Source: Monomorium pharaonis
Lineage: Eukaryota; Arthropoda; Insecta; Hymenoptera; Formicidae
NCBI RefSeq assembly: GCF_013373865.1
Contig: NC_050474.1
Location: forward strand, 17,428,042 to 17,492,041
Direction: 5' to 3'
Length of the DNA stretch: 64,000 nucleotides
Of the stretch, positions 45,101 to 54,651 are shown one piece after another. The notes under the pieces were generated by a model. The model had not been told where the DNA came from and ran no database searches. It saw only the letters and a program-made list of their open reading frames with translations. The position numbers and the translations under genes are program-made. Position 1 is the first letter of the stretch. Each line of letters begins with the position of its first letter.

Positions 45101-48100
45101 GTCGACGAAACTTGCAAATAGCTTCGGAACTATTACAGAATTATTGAAAAATGCTATGTACTCGTCTGGAACTCGCTATAAAATGGTAGTTTACTCTTGT
45201 AGTGCGGTGCCAGCCGTCTAATAAAAAAATTGTTTAAAAATGCTTAAAGACCGGAACTGTCGACGAAACATATAAAAAGCTTTGAAACTATTGCGGAACT
45301 GTTAGAAAATGCCATAAAGTTAGTTGAAACTCACCAAAAAGTGGTACCTTACTCTTGTAGTGCAATGCCAACAGCCAAATTAAAAAACTGTTTAAATATA
45401 TTTAATGTACAGAACTATTGCTGAAATCTATCAGGAACTCTAGAACTATTACGGGTGCCAGTACTATATTGTTACTCCATCGCTGTTAGAAGGATAGAGA
45501 AGAGACGTTGAACCCCACGACAGTAACACATATTTATCAAGTAATTTTTAATTATTTTAATTATCTTTTTTGCCAATACATTAAATATAATTATAATTCT
45601 TTTTTTTATTTGTATTAATTAAAAAATTAATATATTGTTATGTAAAATGTATATTTTTAATTGCAGGTACGTTTAACTGAATACCATATCTAATTGTATA
45701 TAATTGTATGTGGCGCCATATATAATGCTGTGTTAGTAGTGCATTTTGTATATAATTATATATAGCATTATATACAACTATATAGTCATATATAGCCATA
45801 TATATTAATGTGGCTAATCTGGGTCCATATATAATCAGATATAGCACCATATCTAATTTTATATAATTGTATGTGACGCCAGATATAATGCTATGTGAGC
45901 ATCCTATATATAATTATATATAGCATTATATATGGCGCCATATACAATTAGATATGCAGACTTGCCCGCTAGTTAGAGCGCGGCGCCGTTGATAGGCGGC
46001 GTAACTGTTTAAATATATTTAATGTACAGAACTATTGCTGAAATCTATCAGGAACTCTAGAACTATTACGGGTGCCAGTACTATATTGTTACTCCATCGC
46101 TGTTAGAAGGATAGAGAAGAGACGTTGAACCCCACGACAGTAACACATATTTATCAAGTAATTTTTAATTATCTTAATTATCTTTTTTGCCAATACATTA
46201 AATATAATTATAATTCTTTTTTTTATTTGTATTAATTAAAAAAATAATATATCGTTATGTAAAATGTATATTTTTAATTGCAGGTACGTTTAACTGAATA
46301 CCATATCTAATTGTATATAATTGTATGTGGCGCCATATATAATGCTGTGTTAGTAGTGCATTTTGTATATAATTATATATAGCATTATATACAACTATAT
46401 AGTCATATATAGCCATATATATTAATGTGGTTAATCTGGGTCCATATATAATCAGATATAGCACCATATCTAATTTTATATAATTGTATGTGACGCCAGA
46501 TATAATGCTATGTGAGCATCCTATATATAATTATATATAGCATTATATATGGCGCCATATACAATTAGATATGCAGACTTGCCCGCTAGTTAGAGCGCGG
46601 CGCCGTCGATAGGCGGCGTACTCTCTCAGGAGCAAAGTGCAGTCGATCGGCTACATAAAGATCACTCGTAGCGTGGTTAAGGCAAGCAAAAATTAGCTTC
46701 TTGTTCCTGTCTGATGTGGAAGAGGACTGCCACTATTTTTATGATTTACTCATTAGAAATATCTATATATGGTTATTTATATATAAATATTTATATATCT
46801 GTATATGGTTACATACAATCTGATTGTATATAATGTTAATTATATATAATCATATATGATTGTATATAATTATATGTGGTTGTATATAATTATATATGGC
46901 TATGTGGTTATATATGTTTATATATGGTTACATACAATCGTATACGATTGTATAATGCCATTTTTTTATATGATTGTATATAATGTCATTTGAAGATCTG
47001 AAGAAAATAATGTTATTGAACTTTTACGAGAAAGAAATCTTGATATCTCAAAATTGAGTGTACCAATTTATTTGGATTGGTTGCAATTGAAAACTCACAT
47101 TAATATTATCTCATGAAAAAATAATTTAGATATAATTATATATAATTATTTTTTCTCGGAAAGATGCATATATAGACTCAGTTGTTCTTATTCTTTCATA
47201 TATGAAACTATATATGACTTTATAGGATTATATATATATCTATATATGATTACTCAACTTCAATAGGTACAATCAGATATGACCTGATATTATTATATAT
47301 AATCATATAAAGCATTTGCATTTCTTCAGATATAAGCCGGCAAGAACAATGGAGTCCATATATAAAAATATATATAAATATATATAAATTATATATAAAT
47401 TATATATAGTGCCCATAAATAATTTATATATAATTATATATGCTGGTATATATAAATCATATATAATTACATATAATTATATATAACGTCATATATAATT
47501 ATATCTAAATTATGTTTTCCTGAAATAATATTAATGTGAGTTTTCAATTGCAACCAATCCAATTAAATCGGTACACTCAATTTTGAGATATCAAGATTTC
47601 TTTCTCGTAAATTCATTATTTACATTATACATAATAATTTTGTTTTAGTAAAATGAAATTGTATGTAGGCACATTGTAAAGCCTCTTGAATGGCAAACTG
47701 GATTTACATGTGTGTATATTACATATGAATCTGATCTGAAGAAAATAATGTTATTGAACTTTTACGAGAAAGAAATCTTGATATCTCAAAATTGAATGTA
47801 CCGATTTAATTGGATTGATTGCAATTAAAAACTCACATTAATATTATCTTATGAAGAAATAATTTAGATATAATTATATATGACGTATTTAAATATATTT
47901 GATTGATTTTATTGATCTTTCGACTGATTTGTGAATGTATATGTACTTAACGTTTTTTTCTTACTTTTATAAGGTTTTGATAGAATTTATCTTCTTTTTG
48001 TAAAAATCAAGTGATAGTGTTCCTTACATAATTTTATTTAAATTGATTTATTTATTATACATTATTCATTTTTTAATTATAAACATATGTAGATGTACAT

Positions 48101-51100
48101 AACATTATTAATATTTATATTGAATATACATGTATACGGCAATCATATTTGTTAATGCACATATGTTTAAATTCTAATAACAATATTAGTAAAAACACAA
48201 TATAAACACAACAAATAACATTAATATAAATAAAATTATATATGTATATACATATATACAGGGTGACAGCTAACTGGCAGCCAATCTGTAATAGATAGAT
48301 ATATATAGATATACTAATAGATAGATGTATAGATATACTAATATAGAAATAAACATAAATATATATATATATATATATATTTACGTTTATTTGTATATTA
48401 ATATATCTATTAGTATATTTGTATACATCTATCTATTAGTATATCTATATATATATATATATATACATATATCTATCTATTACAGATTGGCTGCCGGTTA
48501 GCTGTCACCCTGTATATATGCATATACATATATAATTTTAATTATATTAATGTTATTTGTTGTGTTTATATTGTGTTTTACTAATATTGTTATTAAAATT
48601 TATACATATGTGCATTAACAAATATGATTGCCGTATAGTCATGTATATTCAATATAAATATTAATAATGTTACGTACATCTACATATGTTTATAATTAAA
48701 AAATGAATAATGTATAATAAATAAATCAATTTAAATAAAATTATGTAAGGAACAAACTATCACTTGATTTTTACAAAAAGAAGATAAATTCTACCAAAAT
48801 ATAACCAAAATATATTTTTACCTTATAAAAGTAAAAAAGAAACGTCAAGTACATACACATTCAAAAATCAGTACAAGATCAATAAAATTAATCAAATATA
48901 TTTAAAAAACTTCGAAAAATCCTCCAAAGAATAAAAATTTATTCGAAAATTATTTAAGAAATGAAAATGTTTACCAATTATAAATATTGAAACAAAAACT
49001 TAACATGTTCGAGTAGCATTAATTATATTCTTGTATACTTATCAATATCAATAACATAATATTTATACCTTCTTTTTTCTTATCTTATTTTAATCCTGAT
49101 CCTTATCTTGTTTCCCGTTTCTTTCTCTCTTTCTCTCTTTTTTTCGTACCACACAATTTTTTTTTCTTAATTTTATATTCTCAACTGCGAGGTTATTTAA
49201 TTCGCCATACAATATTTTTAGCAGTAATGCCTGTAATTGTCAACTATATATTTAAACTTATTATAATAAGAACTTAATTAATATACATACATTTACATAA
49301 CAATATATCAATTTTTTAATCAATACAAATAAAAAAAATTATAATTATATTTAATGTATTGGCAAAAAAAATAATTAAGATAATTAAGAATTACTTGATA
49401 AATACGTGTTTCTGTCGTGGCGTCCAACGTCTCTTCCTTACCCTTCTAACAGCGATGGTGATACAAAAATGGTTATATCATAATATTATTATATTAAATT
49501 AAATATGTCATAATATATTGTATTAAATTTCAACTTACTTTGTTAAGCATCAGTTAAACGTATCTGCAATTCAAAACAAATACTCTCTGCTATTTTATAA
49601 TCTTCCAGTCTAAGTAATTTTTTCCCGGTATTTTTCTTGCTTCTTTTTGTGTCTTTCCGTCTCTCGTTAAACAGTCAAACTGTCAAAAACTGTCAACTAT
49701 AAACTGTCAAACTTCACACACGAACGAAGCGAGTCAAACGCGAGACAGCCAATCGCGATCGGAATAAAGAGGCAACAATGCAATTGCGATTAGCAGGCAA
49801 CTTTAGGGTTACATGGCTATTTTATAAGAGGATATTAAAAATTAATTGTCAATTAGTATTAAATATTAAAAAAATACTTTTATGCTTATTAAAAAATATT
49901 TAATTTCTTTGACTTGAATGTACAAACAAACAAAAATCACGTTTAATAATTTCTTCTAATAATAATATGCAGTATAGTAATAAAAAAAGGGGGCTTCGCC
50001 ACTCCTCTCCCGCACCCTTCCGTAGGGGTGCCTTGGAAAGTCGCATACCTATGTCACGCTATGTGGTACAGTACAAGTGGACGTCGTTTCAGATTACTGT
50101 TTTAGTTAATGTTAGGATAAATTTATAGAATTTGACTGGTGATGTTTTACACTGTACACATTTGAGATTCACTCCCTCCCTCTAACTTACAGAGTGTATG
50201 AGCGCAATGATATCATGTGTGCGTGTGTGCCATGTGTTAATATTGTTTTTTTATTTTATGTGCGCAATAATGTCATGTGTGAAATGTGTATGTACGCAAT
50301 AATATCATGTGTGCGATCCTACTCTTATACCTTAATTATTTTCGTGTGTGCAAACGAAACTGTAGACAATCGGAGTGTAGGCAATCGGGAATGTAGGCAA
50401 TCGAGCAGCTCTGCAAAATTTGTGTGCAAACAAAGCTGTAGACAATCGGGATTGTAGGCAAATGGGACCCCTCCCCCTCTAATTGTTTCGCGTCAGCACG
50501 AACTATCTTCACTACGCTTGGTGTCAGCCACTTGATTGGTGTGATTTGATACACGTATACATACGTTACGATTACGATTGTCATGCATAATTGAGTAATC
50601 ACAATTCTATACAATTGAGCAGTTACTGAGTAAATATGAAGAAACAGTTTTTGAATAATAAGGTTTATAACTGATCTAGAAATGACAATTTTACAAATAC
50701 AATAATTGGTGTATATTTAGACAAAAAAGTGACTTTTTTTTTAAAAACAATAATTGTTTGAGATGTGTCGAAGTGTTATAGAGTCAATAATTGATCATTG
50801 ATAATTTAGATTTTAGATCCCAATTATTGATCAATAACTAAAAATTTGTATGGTGTTTTACTTTTTTTAAGGTCAGATTTGATTAAAAATTGATCATGTT
50901 GTTTTCTATGTCATGGAGTAAACGTAAAATTGCCGTTTCTCCACGATTTGCTATCCGGACAATAATGTTGTATATTTACTACTGTACTTGAGCACTGAAG
51001 TGGCGTGCAAATTAAATATGAAAATATTATAACACACTAAAGTAATTGTTATGATAAAGATTTGTTGCAAATAAGATAACAATGACAGCGTTACAAATAA

Positions 51101-52045
51101 AGTATTATTTTTAATCTTTATTATTATTATAAAGTATATACTTTTTTTATTTATAGATACTAATATTACGTTACCTCCACTAGTAAGAAGACCCATTCCT
51201 AACCAAGGATGTAATACCTCATACAATCGACTCTTATCGATGTCTTTTGTACTACTTAGTATTACCTAATAAATTATGAAAAGTATTATGATAAATACTA
51301 TAACTTAATAATCTTAATAATGATAATCAATCTCTTTAAAATATCTTAACATATCACTACATTTAAACTATTGCTTTTCTTATAATTATAAAAATTTTCT
51401 TGTAAAATATTTTTTGTAAATAATCAAAAAATTTTTACATCTTTAGTTTATACAGAGATAACAGATATTGAATTTAATTTTTTTATATTTTATTACCTCC
51501 AAGTCATCAGGATGTCGAATAGATACAAGACAATAAAGAAACATCCACGCTTTAAAAATAGGATAATATTGAGTAGATAAAGTAATTAAATTTTTCCAGA
51601 TTTTCTCTGAAAATTTGTGCAAGTATATCAAATATTAAGAATAAAGAAAAATTACAATTAGTTTAATTTAGAATTTCACATGTACTTTAAACTGATTTTT
51701 TTGCACTTTGGTTAGACCGAAAAGAAAACAAACACAATCAATCAGAAAATAAAAATGAATAAAAAATATTGTAAAATTCTCTCTTTCTTATATAATTATT
51801 CAAAATATTATGCACAGAGGAACATTAATATTTACATAATTTTAAAAATTTGTTTATTTATAAAAATATGTTGAAAGTTTTAACTTACCTCGTGAACATA
51901 GCGCTAAAAATAAATTACCAATAATTGGATAACCTGACGGTCCTGGTATTTTATGGTATAATCGTCCATATAGTCCATTGTGCACGTAATAATGACACGC
52001 CAAATATACCACAGGAATAAATAATAATAATATAATAATAAACAT
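24195..52045 (-). CDS. Cytochrome P450, CYP4 type, complete, 12 coding exons, 508 aa
   Basis: A heme-thiolate monooxygenase of the ER membrane; insect CYP4 enzymes hydroxylate fatty acids, hydrocarbons, hormones and xenobiotics, using electrons from P450 reductase. Coding exons in gene order: 52,045-51,889; 51,606-51,497; 51,265-51,175; 35,665-35,480; 32,178-32,085; 28,883-28,790; 28,613-28,517; 28,290-28,184; 26,586-26,518; 25,011-24,843; 24,618-24,439; 24,367-24,195. All borders are GT-AG and all phases agree. An N-terminal anchor (MFIIILLLFIPVVYLAC) is followed by the proline hinge KIPGPSGYPIIGN. The CYP4 signature CETAMGTSLQ spans exons 4-5. The I-helix is EGHDTVS (Glu312-Thr316, Val where Thr is commonest), ExxR is Glu370-Arg373, and the heme loop is PFSAGPRNCIG with ligand Cys450. 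The ATG at 52,045 is the first in frame. Intron 3 (15.5 kb) and introns 4, 5, 8 and 9 are swollen by mobile DNA, yet no exon is damaged. The subfamily cannot be fixed by eye. Confidence 0.93.
25475..25757. mobile_element. Palindromic element (283 bp) in P450 intron 9
   Basis: Its ends are CACAGCTACACAAAAAA and the exact inverse. The arms continue inward through GAATCCAAATCTGATRTCAG and TTCGCTGTTTCGAG for about 120 bp each, around a 40-bp loop. No transposase. Confidence 0.8.
26630..28119. mobile_element. hAT-like nonautonomous element (about 1.49 kb) in P450 intron 8
   Basis: The ends are CACGGTTGGGAAAA and, inverted, CAAGGTTAAGAAAT, next to repeated GTAACTAGTTACAGTTAC words on both flanks. 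That subterminal pattern is common in hAT elements. An imperfect 8-bp target duplication (TATCTAGG at 26,622-26,629, CATTTAGG at 28,120-28,127, six of eight equal) supports the boundaries. The interior holds a different transposon fragment near 27,085-27,420. Confidence 0.65.
27085..27420 (+). pseudogene. Transposase-like fragment with TQNxNExFN motif
   Basis: The segment begins with TTAA followed by GAGGGGATACTGGCTAAGG, resembling the termini of the TTAA family at 6,681 and 61,950. A 62-codon frame (27,221-27,409) ends with LDAHTQNSNEAFNSTEMWNI. The TQNxNExFNxxxW string is, to my knowledge, a conserved motif of a Mutator/Kolobok-type transposase domain widespread in arthropods. The frame lacks the rest of the catalytic core and stops right after the motif, so it is a remnant. 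Confidence 0.45.
29565..30170. mobile_element. Inverted-repeat element in P450 intron 5
   Basis: CATCGACGTAAAG lies near the left edge and its inverse at the right edge. A 45-bp inner arm containing TTAGAAATGTAGTACCAAAT recurs inverted at 29,910-29,955, and AGACTAGAACCAG is inverted at about 29,985-30,000. A related single copy lies at 53,045-53,275. Confidence 0.65.
30625..31511. mobile_element. TA-flanked TIR element, 887 bp, in P450 intron 5
   Basis: Ends CACTGGCACAAAAAAA and, inverted, CACTGGCGCAAAAAAA are flanked by TA on both sides (30,623-30,624 and 31,512-31,513). Terminal arms are about 190 bp: GATGCAACTTTG, AATTACATGTAC, GGCGAAAGTTTGATTT and GTGAACCTTTTGTATCGCAT all recur inverted. 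TA duplication and length fit a Tc1/mariner-type nonautonomous element. No transposase frame. Confidence 0.8.
32225..35300. repeat. Tandem repeat family in P450 intron 4, split by a younger element
   Basis: At 34,540-35,300 words such as GGCAAAGTTTGCTCTGTTAT recur at 288-bp spacing (34,622 and 34,910), and ATTTATGTACAAGTCTTT recurs at 34,705 and 35,140. The word TTGTTCTTGCTACTAATTTG appears both at about 32,236 and at 34,541. The TIR element at 32,520-34,340 therefore sits between two parts of this older repeat. Confidence 0.55.
32520..34340. mobile_element. TIR element, about 1.8 kb, with internal hairpins and an unknown frame
   Basis: The left end (CCTCGCGAACCCGAAAATTC then TGATTTTAATGAAACTTGGC) recurs inverted at 34,280-34,335. 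Inside, blocks around GATATATCTCGTAAACTAAAC occur in both orientations at 32,680, 32,915, 33,130 and 34,160, so several hairpins can form, the largest centred near 32,800. A minus-strand frame at 33,664-33,416 (82 codons, hydrophobic beginning) is shared in decayed form with the copy at 9,735-10,800; it matches no family I know. Confidence 0.7.
35766..41548 (-). mobile_element. Helitron-like element carrying a satellite array, in P450 intron 3
   Basis: On the minus strand the 3' end is TGGCGCGCGCGAAGCGCG, a GC hairpin, then a short spacer and CTAG (35,769-35,766) followed by host T, the canonical Helitron 3' arrangement. The 5' end is TCCTATCTAAAAAAGGAGAT at 41,548. A second, very similar start (TCCTTTCTAAAAAAGGGCAT) occurs at 41,247, so the 300 bp between them may be the head of another copy. 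No Rep/helicase frame is present, so the element is nonautonomous. Pyrimidine-rich DNA with (ATTGTTCAATATTACTCTTA)-like repeats precedes the 3' end. The interior is almost wholly the 164-bp satellite. Confidence 0.6.
36200..41160. repeat. Satellite array, 164-bp unit, about 30 copies
   Basis: The word TGTACGCGTCCCGAACTATA recurs at exact 164-bp steps (for example 37,061, 37,225, 37,389, 37,553). Units share TCAAGTTTTTCGGGCAAAAT, AATTGTTTAAAAAATGTT and AGATCTGTCGATATTCGATT. The central units are very similar. The first four to five and last three to four are more diverged (CGTCCGGAACT form, AATAGAACTG). A block of variants at 38,186-38,690 recurs 1,312 bp (eight units) later at 39,498-40,000. 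No open frame spans the unit. Confidence 0.97.
42314..44976. mobile_element. TIR element whose interior is a 157-158-bp tandem array
   Basis: The left end TGAGGTGC...CCTGGCACCTCATTAAT and about 300 bp of following sequence (GTTTTAACAGCAGTTATACT, GCACCCGTAATAGTTCTAGA) recur inverted at 44,860-44,976. The first satellite units on the left are in reverse orientation (42,480-42,640), those from 43,130 on are direct. No coding capacity. Confidence 0.65.
43130..45330. repeat. Second satellite, 157-158-bp unit, about 12-13 copies
   Basis: The words GTAGTGCGGTGCCAGCCGTC, ACCGGAACTGTCGACGAAAC and GGAACTCGCTATAAAATGGT recur at 157-159-bp steps (GTGCGGTG at 43,233, 43,549, 43,707, 43,865, 44,174, 44,331, 44,489, 44,646). 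Two more units follow at 45,000-45,330 beyond the right terminal repeat, so the array was broken or re-duplicated there. The unit is unrelated to the 164-bp satellite apart from a short CGTCYGGAACT word. Confidence 0.93.
45387..46620. repeat. Near-identical 617-bp tandem duplication
   Basis: 45,387-46,003 and 46,004-46,620 differ at only a handful of positions. Each copy holds the last part of the second satellite, TGTTACTCCATCGCTG, a long TATATAATTATATATAGC palindromic stretch and a GC-rich end (GAGCGCGGCGCCGT, GATAGGCGGCGTA). The first about 200 bp also occur inverted at 49,290-49,460. The 70-codon minus frame in each copy is a by-product of the ATAT repeats. Confidence 0.95.
46730..47885. 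repeat. ATATA-rich minisatellite with a threefold 130-bp repeat
   Basis: Degenerate TATATGGTTATATATAAT-type DNA. A 130-bp block containing ACGAGAAAGAAATCTTGATA and CTCAAAATTGAGTGTACC occurs direct at about 47,010-47,130, inverted at 47,500-47,620 and direct again at 47,735-47,880, so alternative hairpins and inversions are possible. Confidence 0.75.
47886..48907. repeat. Palindrome of about 1.02 kb
   Basis: Arms of roughly 480 bp are inverted copies: ATCAAGTGATAGTGTTCCTT, ATACGGCAATCATATTTGTT and ACAACAAATAACATTAATAT all recur reversed on the right. An inner pair, ACAGGGTGACAGCTAACTGG at 48,260 and its inverse at 48,500, marks a small element at the core. The centre (about 48,340-48,470) is TATA/TATC dinucleotide and tetranucleotide repeat. 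Confidence 0.9.
49983..50480 (+). mobile_element. Dispersed repeat, same family as 18,880-19,390
   Basis: TCTCCCGCACCC, GTACAGTACAAGTGGACGTC and CAGAGTGTATGAGCGCAATG appear in the same order as at 18,930-19,140, followed by ATGTGTGCAATGTG units and then four GTAGGCAATCGGG-type words. Lies in P450 intron 3, just outside the Helitron-like element. Confidence 0.65.
50481..51174. other. Remainder of P450 intron 3, nothing recognised
   Basis: AT-rich with repeated ATTGATCAATAATT words (50,760-50,900) that can form small hairpins. No exon candidate other than P450 exon 3, which follows at 51,175. Confidence 0.5.
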
Positions 52046-52128
52046 TCTTGTAGTAATAACTGTTTTATTCGAGTTCAATTTCCTACTGTCTCGTACTTTT
52101 TCAGTCTGGAGATTGCACGTAAAAAGTA

Positions 52129-52135
52129 TTTTATA
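52129..52135 (-). promoter_or_regulatory. Candidate TATA box of the P450 gene
   Basis: TATAAAA on the minus strand, 84-90 bp upstream of the ATG, with a CCAGACTG initiator-like site about 28 bp further downstream. Position fits a core promoter with a short 5' leader; no other support. Confidence 0.35.
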
Positions 52136-52849
52136 TCTATTTACGATAAATAAAATAAATATGATATGAATCTTATAGTTATCTTGATAAGATTGATAAA
52201 TTTATGTGTAAACACATTTGAAAATACTGTCCAACTAAATTCCAACCTGGACTAGATAATTCTTATATATTTTTTTTCGTTAAAAAAATATCGTAAATAA
52301 AATTGCCCTTTTTTAAGTTTGATCTTATAAGTGCCGATAATAGAGAAGTTATTGTCTTAATGAACTTAATAAGTTTATCTAAACACATTTGACAAGTAAT
52401 TACTTGTGTTTTAAAACACAACAACATCAAAATACGTTAATTAAGAAGATATAAAAATATATAGTAAATATATTCTTTTTATTTCTAAAGTAAAAAGTGT
52501 ATGAATGACTAAAAATTATATACATTTTACAAAAAATCTAATTGTCCTTTTTCTCAATTAAAAGAATTTGTTAATTTTATGAAGCAGTTAACATTATATA
52601 AAATGTGTTTAAAGTATTTATTAATTGTTATGTAATATATTTATTAAGTGTTATGTAATTACGTTTCGTTAATTTATAATTAATTTGGATAAATATTCCC
52701 AATAAATATATTCCTTACTATGCAAAGTTTTGTGACAAACTGATGCTTTCTCAAATGCGTTCGCTTATATTCTAAATTATCTGTTTACATGTTTTTTTTT
52801 TGCAATTCTGTTGATAACCATTGGACCTATGGATGTCTGGGCTGGCGCA

Positions 52850-53015
52850 CAGACTTCTACATAACACGAAATGCATAATGCATAAAAGAATTAACCAATC
52901 AGAGGTTTTTATTTCTATCCTGGAGAGAGAAATAGACAACTCTGATTAATTAATTCTCTTATGCGTCATGCACTATGTGTTATGCAAAAGTTTATGCGGG
53001 AGCCCTATCAGTTGG
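52850..53015. mobile_element. Small palindromic element (about 160 bp)
   Basis: TAACACGAAATGCATAATGC with AGAATTAACCAATCAGAG on the left recurs inverted (TCTGATTAATTAATTCT, GCACTATGTGTTATGC) on the right. Lies in the 5' flank of the P450 gene, about 0.8 kb from its ATG. Confidence 0.65.
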
Positions 53016-53044
53016 TGTGATCTTGAGATATATACATACCATCG

Positions 53045-53275
53045 GCCACTTCATCGACGTAAAGCATGGACTGTGTAATCTCTAAAAAAAAGCTCTTAAA
53101 AAGTGTCCGGCAGAAAAACAAAAAGGAGATATGGTCCGGGTCAATTTCTATCTTTGTCTAGCGGTCACTGTGCTACTGGTTAAACAGAGACAGCGCTTGA
53201 CCAATTGCTGGTCTTTCTCTTTCGGTTGGACATGTTTTCTCTGCCATCGCGAAGTTTATCCACTTAATCCCACTA
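53045..53275. mobile_element. Copy of the CATCGACGTAAAG inverted-repeat family
   Basis: It matches, inverted, the right half of 29,565-30,170 (ATCGACGTAAAG, AAAAAGTGTCCGGCAGAAA, GTGCTACTGGTTA), and near its right edge the word GGACATGTTTTCTCTGCCAT matches the left half of that element. Confidence 0.65.
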
Positions 53276-54620
53276 ACACATGAATGTAGCCTATTCGTGC
53301 GCAGAAGCGATAATCTGTTAATTTCAATGTCACGACAATTCTGTCAGTATAATTACATTAATAGTCGATAGTGGGGATTCCAAGATCTGTCACACATTCT
53401 CATTTAAATTAAAAACTCATCATAATGTTTTTCTTGTTTTGCTACTTGAACTTTTTTCGCGATAAATAGTAATGAATACAAGTCTAGCTTAAGATACAAG
53501 TTTCAAGTTCACATATTAAGAATTCTTGAATTTTATATCAGCTACGGTCGCTATTTATTATAACTGAATTTTATTTCAAGACCGTCTCAACTAATAACTG
53601 AATCCTTTTGTATCGTCGGTTTTCCCAGAGAAAATGCGTTTTACATGGAAACGGTTTTTGGAAATGTTAATTGATTCGAAATCAACTATCAAAATTAAAA
53701 TTTAAAAGGGTAAATTTAGGATGGCGGTCATAAAGTACTAAAATATCGATAAATTTCAAATATGAGCCCGGATTAAGGTTTTTTTGTGATTACTAATTAC
53801 AAACCAAAGGCAAGAAGTATAATTCAAAATAGCGTATTTAGAAAAATAAAAGTATTACGGAAGTCTGAAAGACATTGTTGCTTGCGCATATTTTGAATAC
53901 AATAAAAACTATTACAATATTTATTACAATAAAATTTTAATCTTTTTTTATTTCTTTTACAATTAAATAAGATTTTAACTAAAAAGTCAATTTAATAAAA
54001 TTTTGACATAATATATGATTATTCTTTATTACCAAAAAGATGAATTTTTTGCAAAGTTTACATTATATCTTTTTGAAAACGCAAGATTTCAAAGTGTGCA
54101 ATAATTTATACGTGTAGATTAAACTTTCCTTTTTAAAACAACAAAAATAAAAGTCGGTAAGATAATTTCTTTAAAAGTTATGATAATTTCTGTAAGAGAA
54201 GCATATATTCCAGACGTACAAAAAACGCTAATACGGCTTTGTAATTGATGATATATTCAAATAATAATTGATTTTTAATATAAGACTCGACTATAATTGG
54301 TATCAAAGTCTTGAATTGGAAAACAATTCATAATTTCATCATTTTTAATCTTTTCCATGCTATGACAAATAACTAATTTTTTATTTTTAAATAATAAGGA
54401 CATGTTATATAAGTAAATCATACATGTTTTATAAGTGTACAAAAAAAATTCATGTTTATTTTGTAACACTTAGTTGCTCGAGACGAACATAGTCAGGCTG
54501 GCCGAATATTGTAGAGTGTCTATATTTTATGGTATGAAGCGCCTCCCCAGGGCGATAGAGAGAGGAGATGATTATGGCGTACACCGTAATAAGAGAGAAG
54601 TTTCTCGTAACATAAGTTTA

Positions 54621-54651
<31 letters not shown>

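Larger units (their letters stand above)
41550..49832 (-). mobile_element. Second Helitron-like element, 8.3 kb, abutting the first
   Basis: On the minus strand the 3' end again has TGGCGCGCGCGAAGCGCG, then TGCATGTT and CTAG (41,553-41,550) followed by T. The 5' end, TCCTCTTATAAAATAGCCAT at 49,832, is preceded by A, matching the A|T target rule, and continues into TTGTTGCCTCTTTATTCCGA and GATTGGCTGTCTCGCG, equivalent to the start of its neighbour. Inside lie a TIR element with a satellite, a 617-bp tandem duplication and a large palindrome. No Rep/helicase frame. The 3' end is clear; the 5' end is less so. Confidence 0.5.

Noticed and set aside
45638..46467. Two 70-codon frames that are almost identical
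   Set aside because: The identity comes from the 617-bp DNA duplication, and the frames are ATATA-repeat translations, not evidence of a conserved protein.
48250..48530. Hairpin considered as a microRNA precursor
   Set aside because: The fold is part of a 1-kb palindrome with simple-sequence loop, far too large and repetitive for a microRNA gene.
52046..52078. P450 start at 52,078
   Set aside because: That codon is TTG; the first in-frame ATG is at 52,045 and gives a normal membrane anchor.
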